A DNA stretch of 41,253 nt, from NCBI GenBank assembly GCA_903789595.1, contig CAIFEZ010000031.1, positions 1-41,253 of the forward strand, read 5' to 3'. The stretch's first letter is position 1, and every line of letters starts with the position of its first letter. The DNA comes from an uncultured eubacterium 1-6 (lineage in GTDB: Bacteria > Bacillota > Clostridia > Lachnospirales > Lachnospiraceae). Below the pieces are notes generated by a model. That model did no database searches, was not told the DNA's origin, and saw only the letters and a program-made list of their open reading frames with translations. Below, in pieces: positions 41,037 through 41,253 of the stretch. A program made the position numbers and the translations under genes.

Positions 41037-41109
41037 CTCCCCCTGGTGGACTCGAACCGCCGACATCATGATTAACAGTCATGCGCTCTACCGACTGAGC
41101 TAAGGAGGA
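41037..41109 (-). tRNA. tRNA-Asn (anticodon GUU)
   Basis: The 73-nt tRNA has a complete 7-bp acceptor stem (TCCTCCT with AGGGGGA), the D stem GCTC/GAGC, the anticodon stem CATGA/TCATG with loop CTGTTAA, and T loop TTCGAGT. The anticodon GTT gives Asn. CCA is not encoded. The T stem (GGCGG/CCACC) has one C-A mismatch at its centre. It ends the rRNA operon after 23S. Confidence 0.97.
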
Positions 41110-41216
41110 ATCTTTCTATCTTTCAGAAGGTACATACCTTCAAAACTGAACACACAAACTTTTCCTGAGGGATCCGTCTCCAGATTCCCCCTATCCGCTT
41201 TCCAACTTATGCTATA

Positions 41217-41253
41217 GGTCAAACCCTCGACCGATTAGTAACAGTCAGCTCCA
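41217..41253 (-). rRNA. 3' end of 23S ribosomal RNA (partial)
   Basis: The minus strand reads AGCTGACTGTTACTAATCGG followed by TCGAGGGTTTGACC, the conserved 3' end of 23S rRNA. The gene continues beyond the right edge. The 107 nt between it and tRNA-Asn hold no 5S rRNA. Confidence 0.93.

Overview
The window reads as a chromosome segment of an anaerobic gut-type Firmicute, most likely a Lachnospiraceae-like member of the Clostridia. The reasons are strong AGGAGG ribosome sites, a long Firmicute-type SRP RNA, an energy-coupling factor (ECF) transport cassette, the order tig-clpP-clpX-lon-engB, a split transketolase, and small proteins typical of that group. Every protein gene I accept is on the minus strand, and so are the 23S rRNA end and tRNA-Asn at the right edge. 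The SRP RNA is the only plus-strand gene.

Positions 1-1.6 kb hold a two-gene operon (carboxymuconolactone decarboxylase-like protein, then an iron-sulfur flavoprotein) behind a cluster of palindromes, and a SymE-family toxin gene. From 1.75 to about 14.2 kb lies a decayed integrative conjugative element (ICE). It keeps a RepA-type initiator with an origin-like leader, an NlpC/P60 hydrolase, DUF4315 and DUF4366 proteins, a RadC-ArdC fusion, topoisomerase III, several small transfer-associated proteins, MobC and a relaxase. Its VirB4 ATPase survives only as a 179-residue C-terminal piece lying directly downstream of repA. The coupling protein, VirB6-like channel and PrgI expected for this family are absent, and no integrase is visible. 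The element may be mobilizable but should not be self-transmissible. Its right end adjoins the 3' end of rpsI.

From 14.25 to 34.5 kb are core genes: rpsI-rplM, mscS, truA, ecfT-ecfA2-ecfA1, engB, lon, clpX, clpP, tig, a DUF5711-like membrane protein, the two transketolase subunits, recR-ybaB-dnaX, and pfkA divergent from the SRP RNA. From 35 to 40.8 kb are a HAD phosphatase, a small conserved protein, a DJ-1 family protein, proC, a PflX-like radical SAM enzyme, a small four-cysteine protein and a GH1 beta-glucosidase. The window ends in the tail of an rRNA operon: 23S end, tRNA-Asn, terminator.

The least expected content is non-coding. There are tandem minisatellites that copy the 3' end of a gene including its stop codon (truA; the gene at 35.9 kb), a 13-bp array after the beta-glucosidase, a roughly 200-nt long inverted repeat at 26.4 kb, a dispersed palindromic repeat family with about five copies, and a strongly folded leader before dnaX. 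The other notable points are the ICE deletion junction, the origin-like region, and an in-frame TAG replacing a likely Trp codon in the decarboxylase-like gene.
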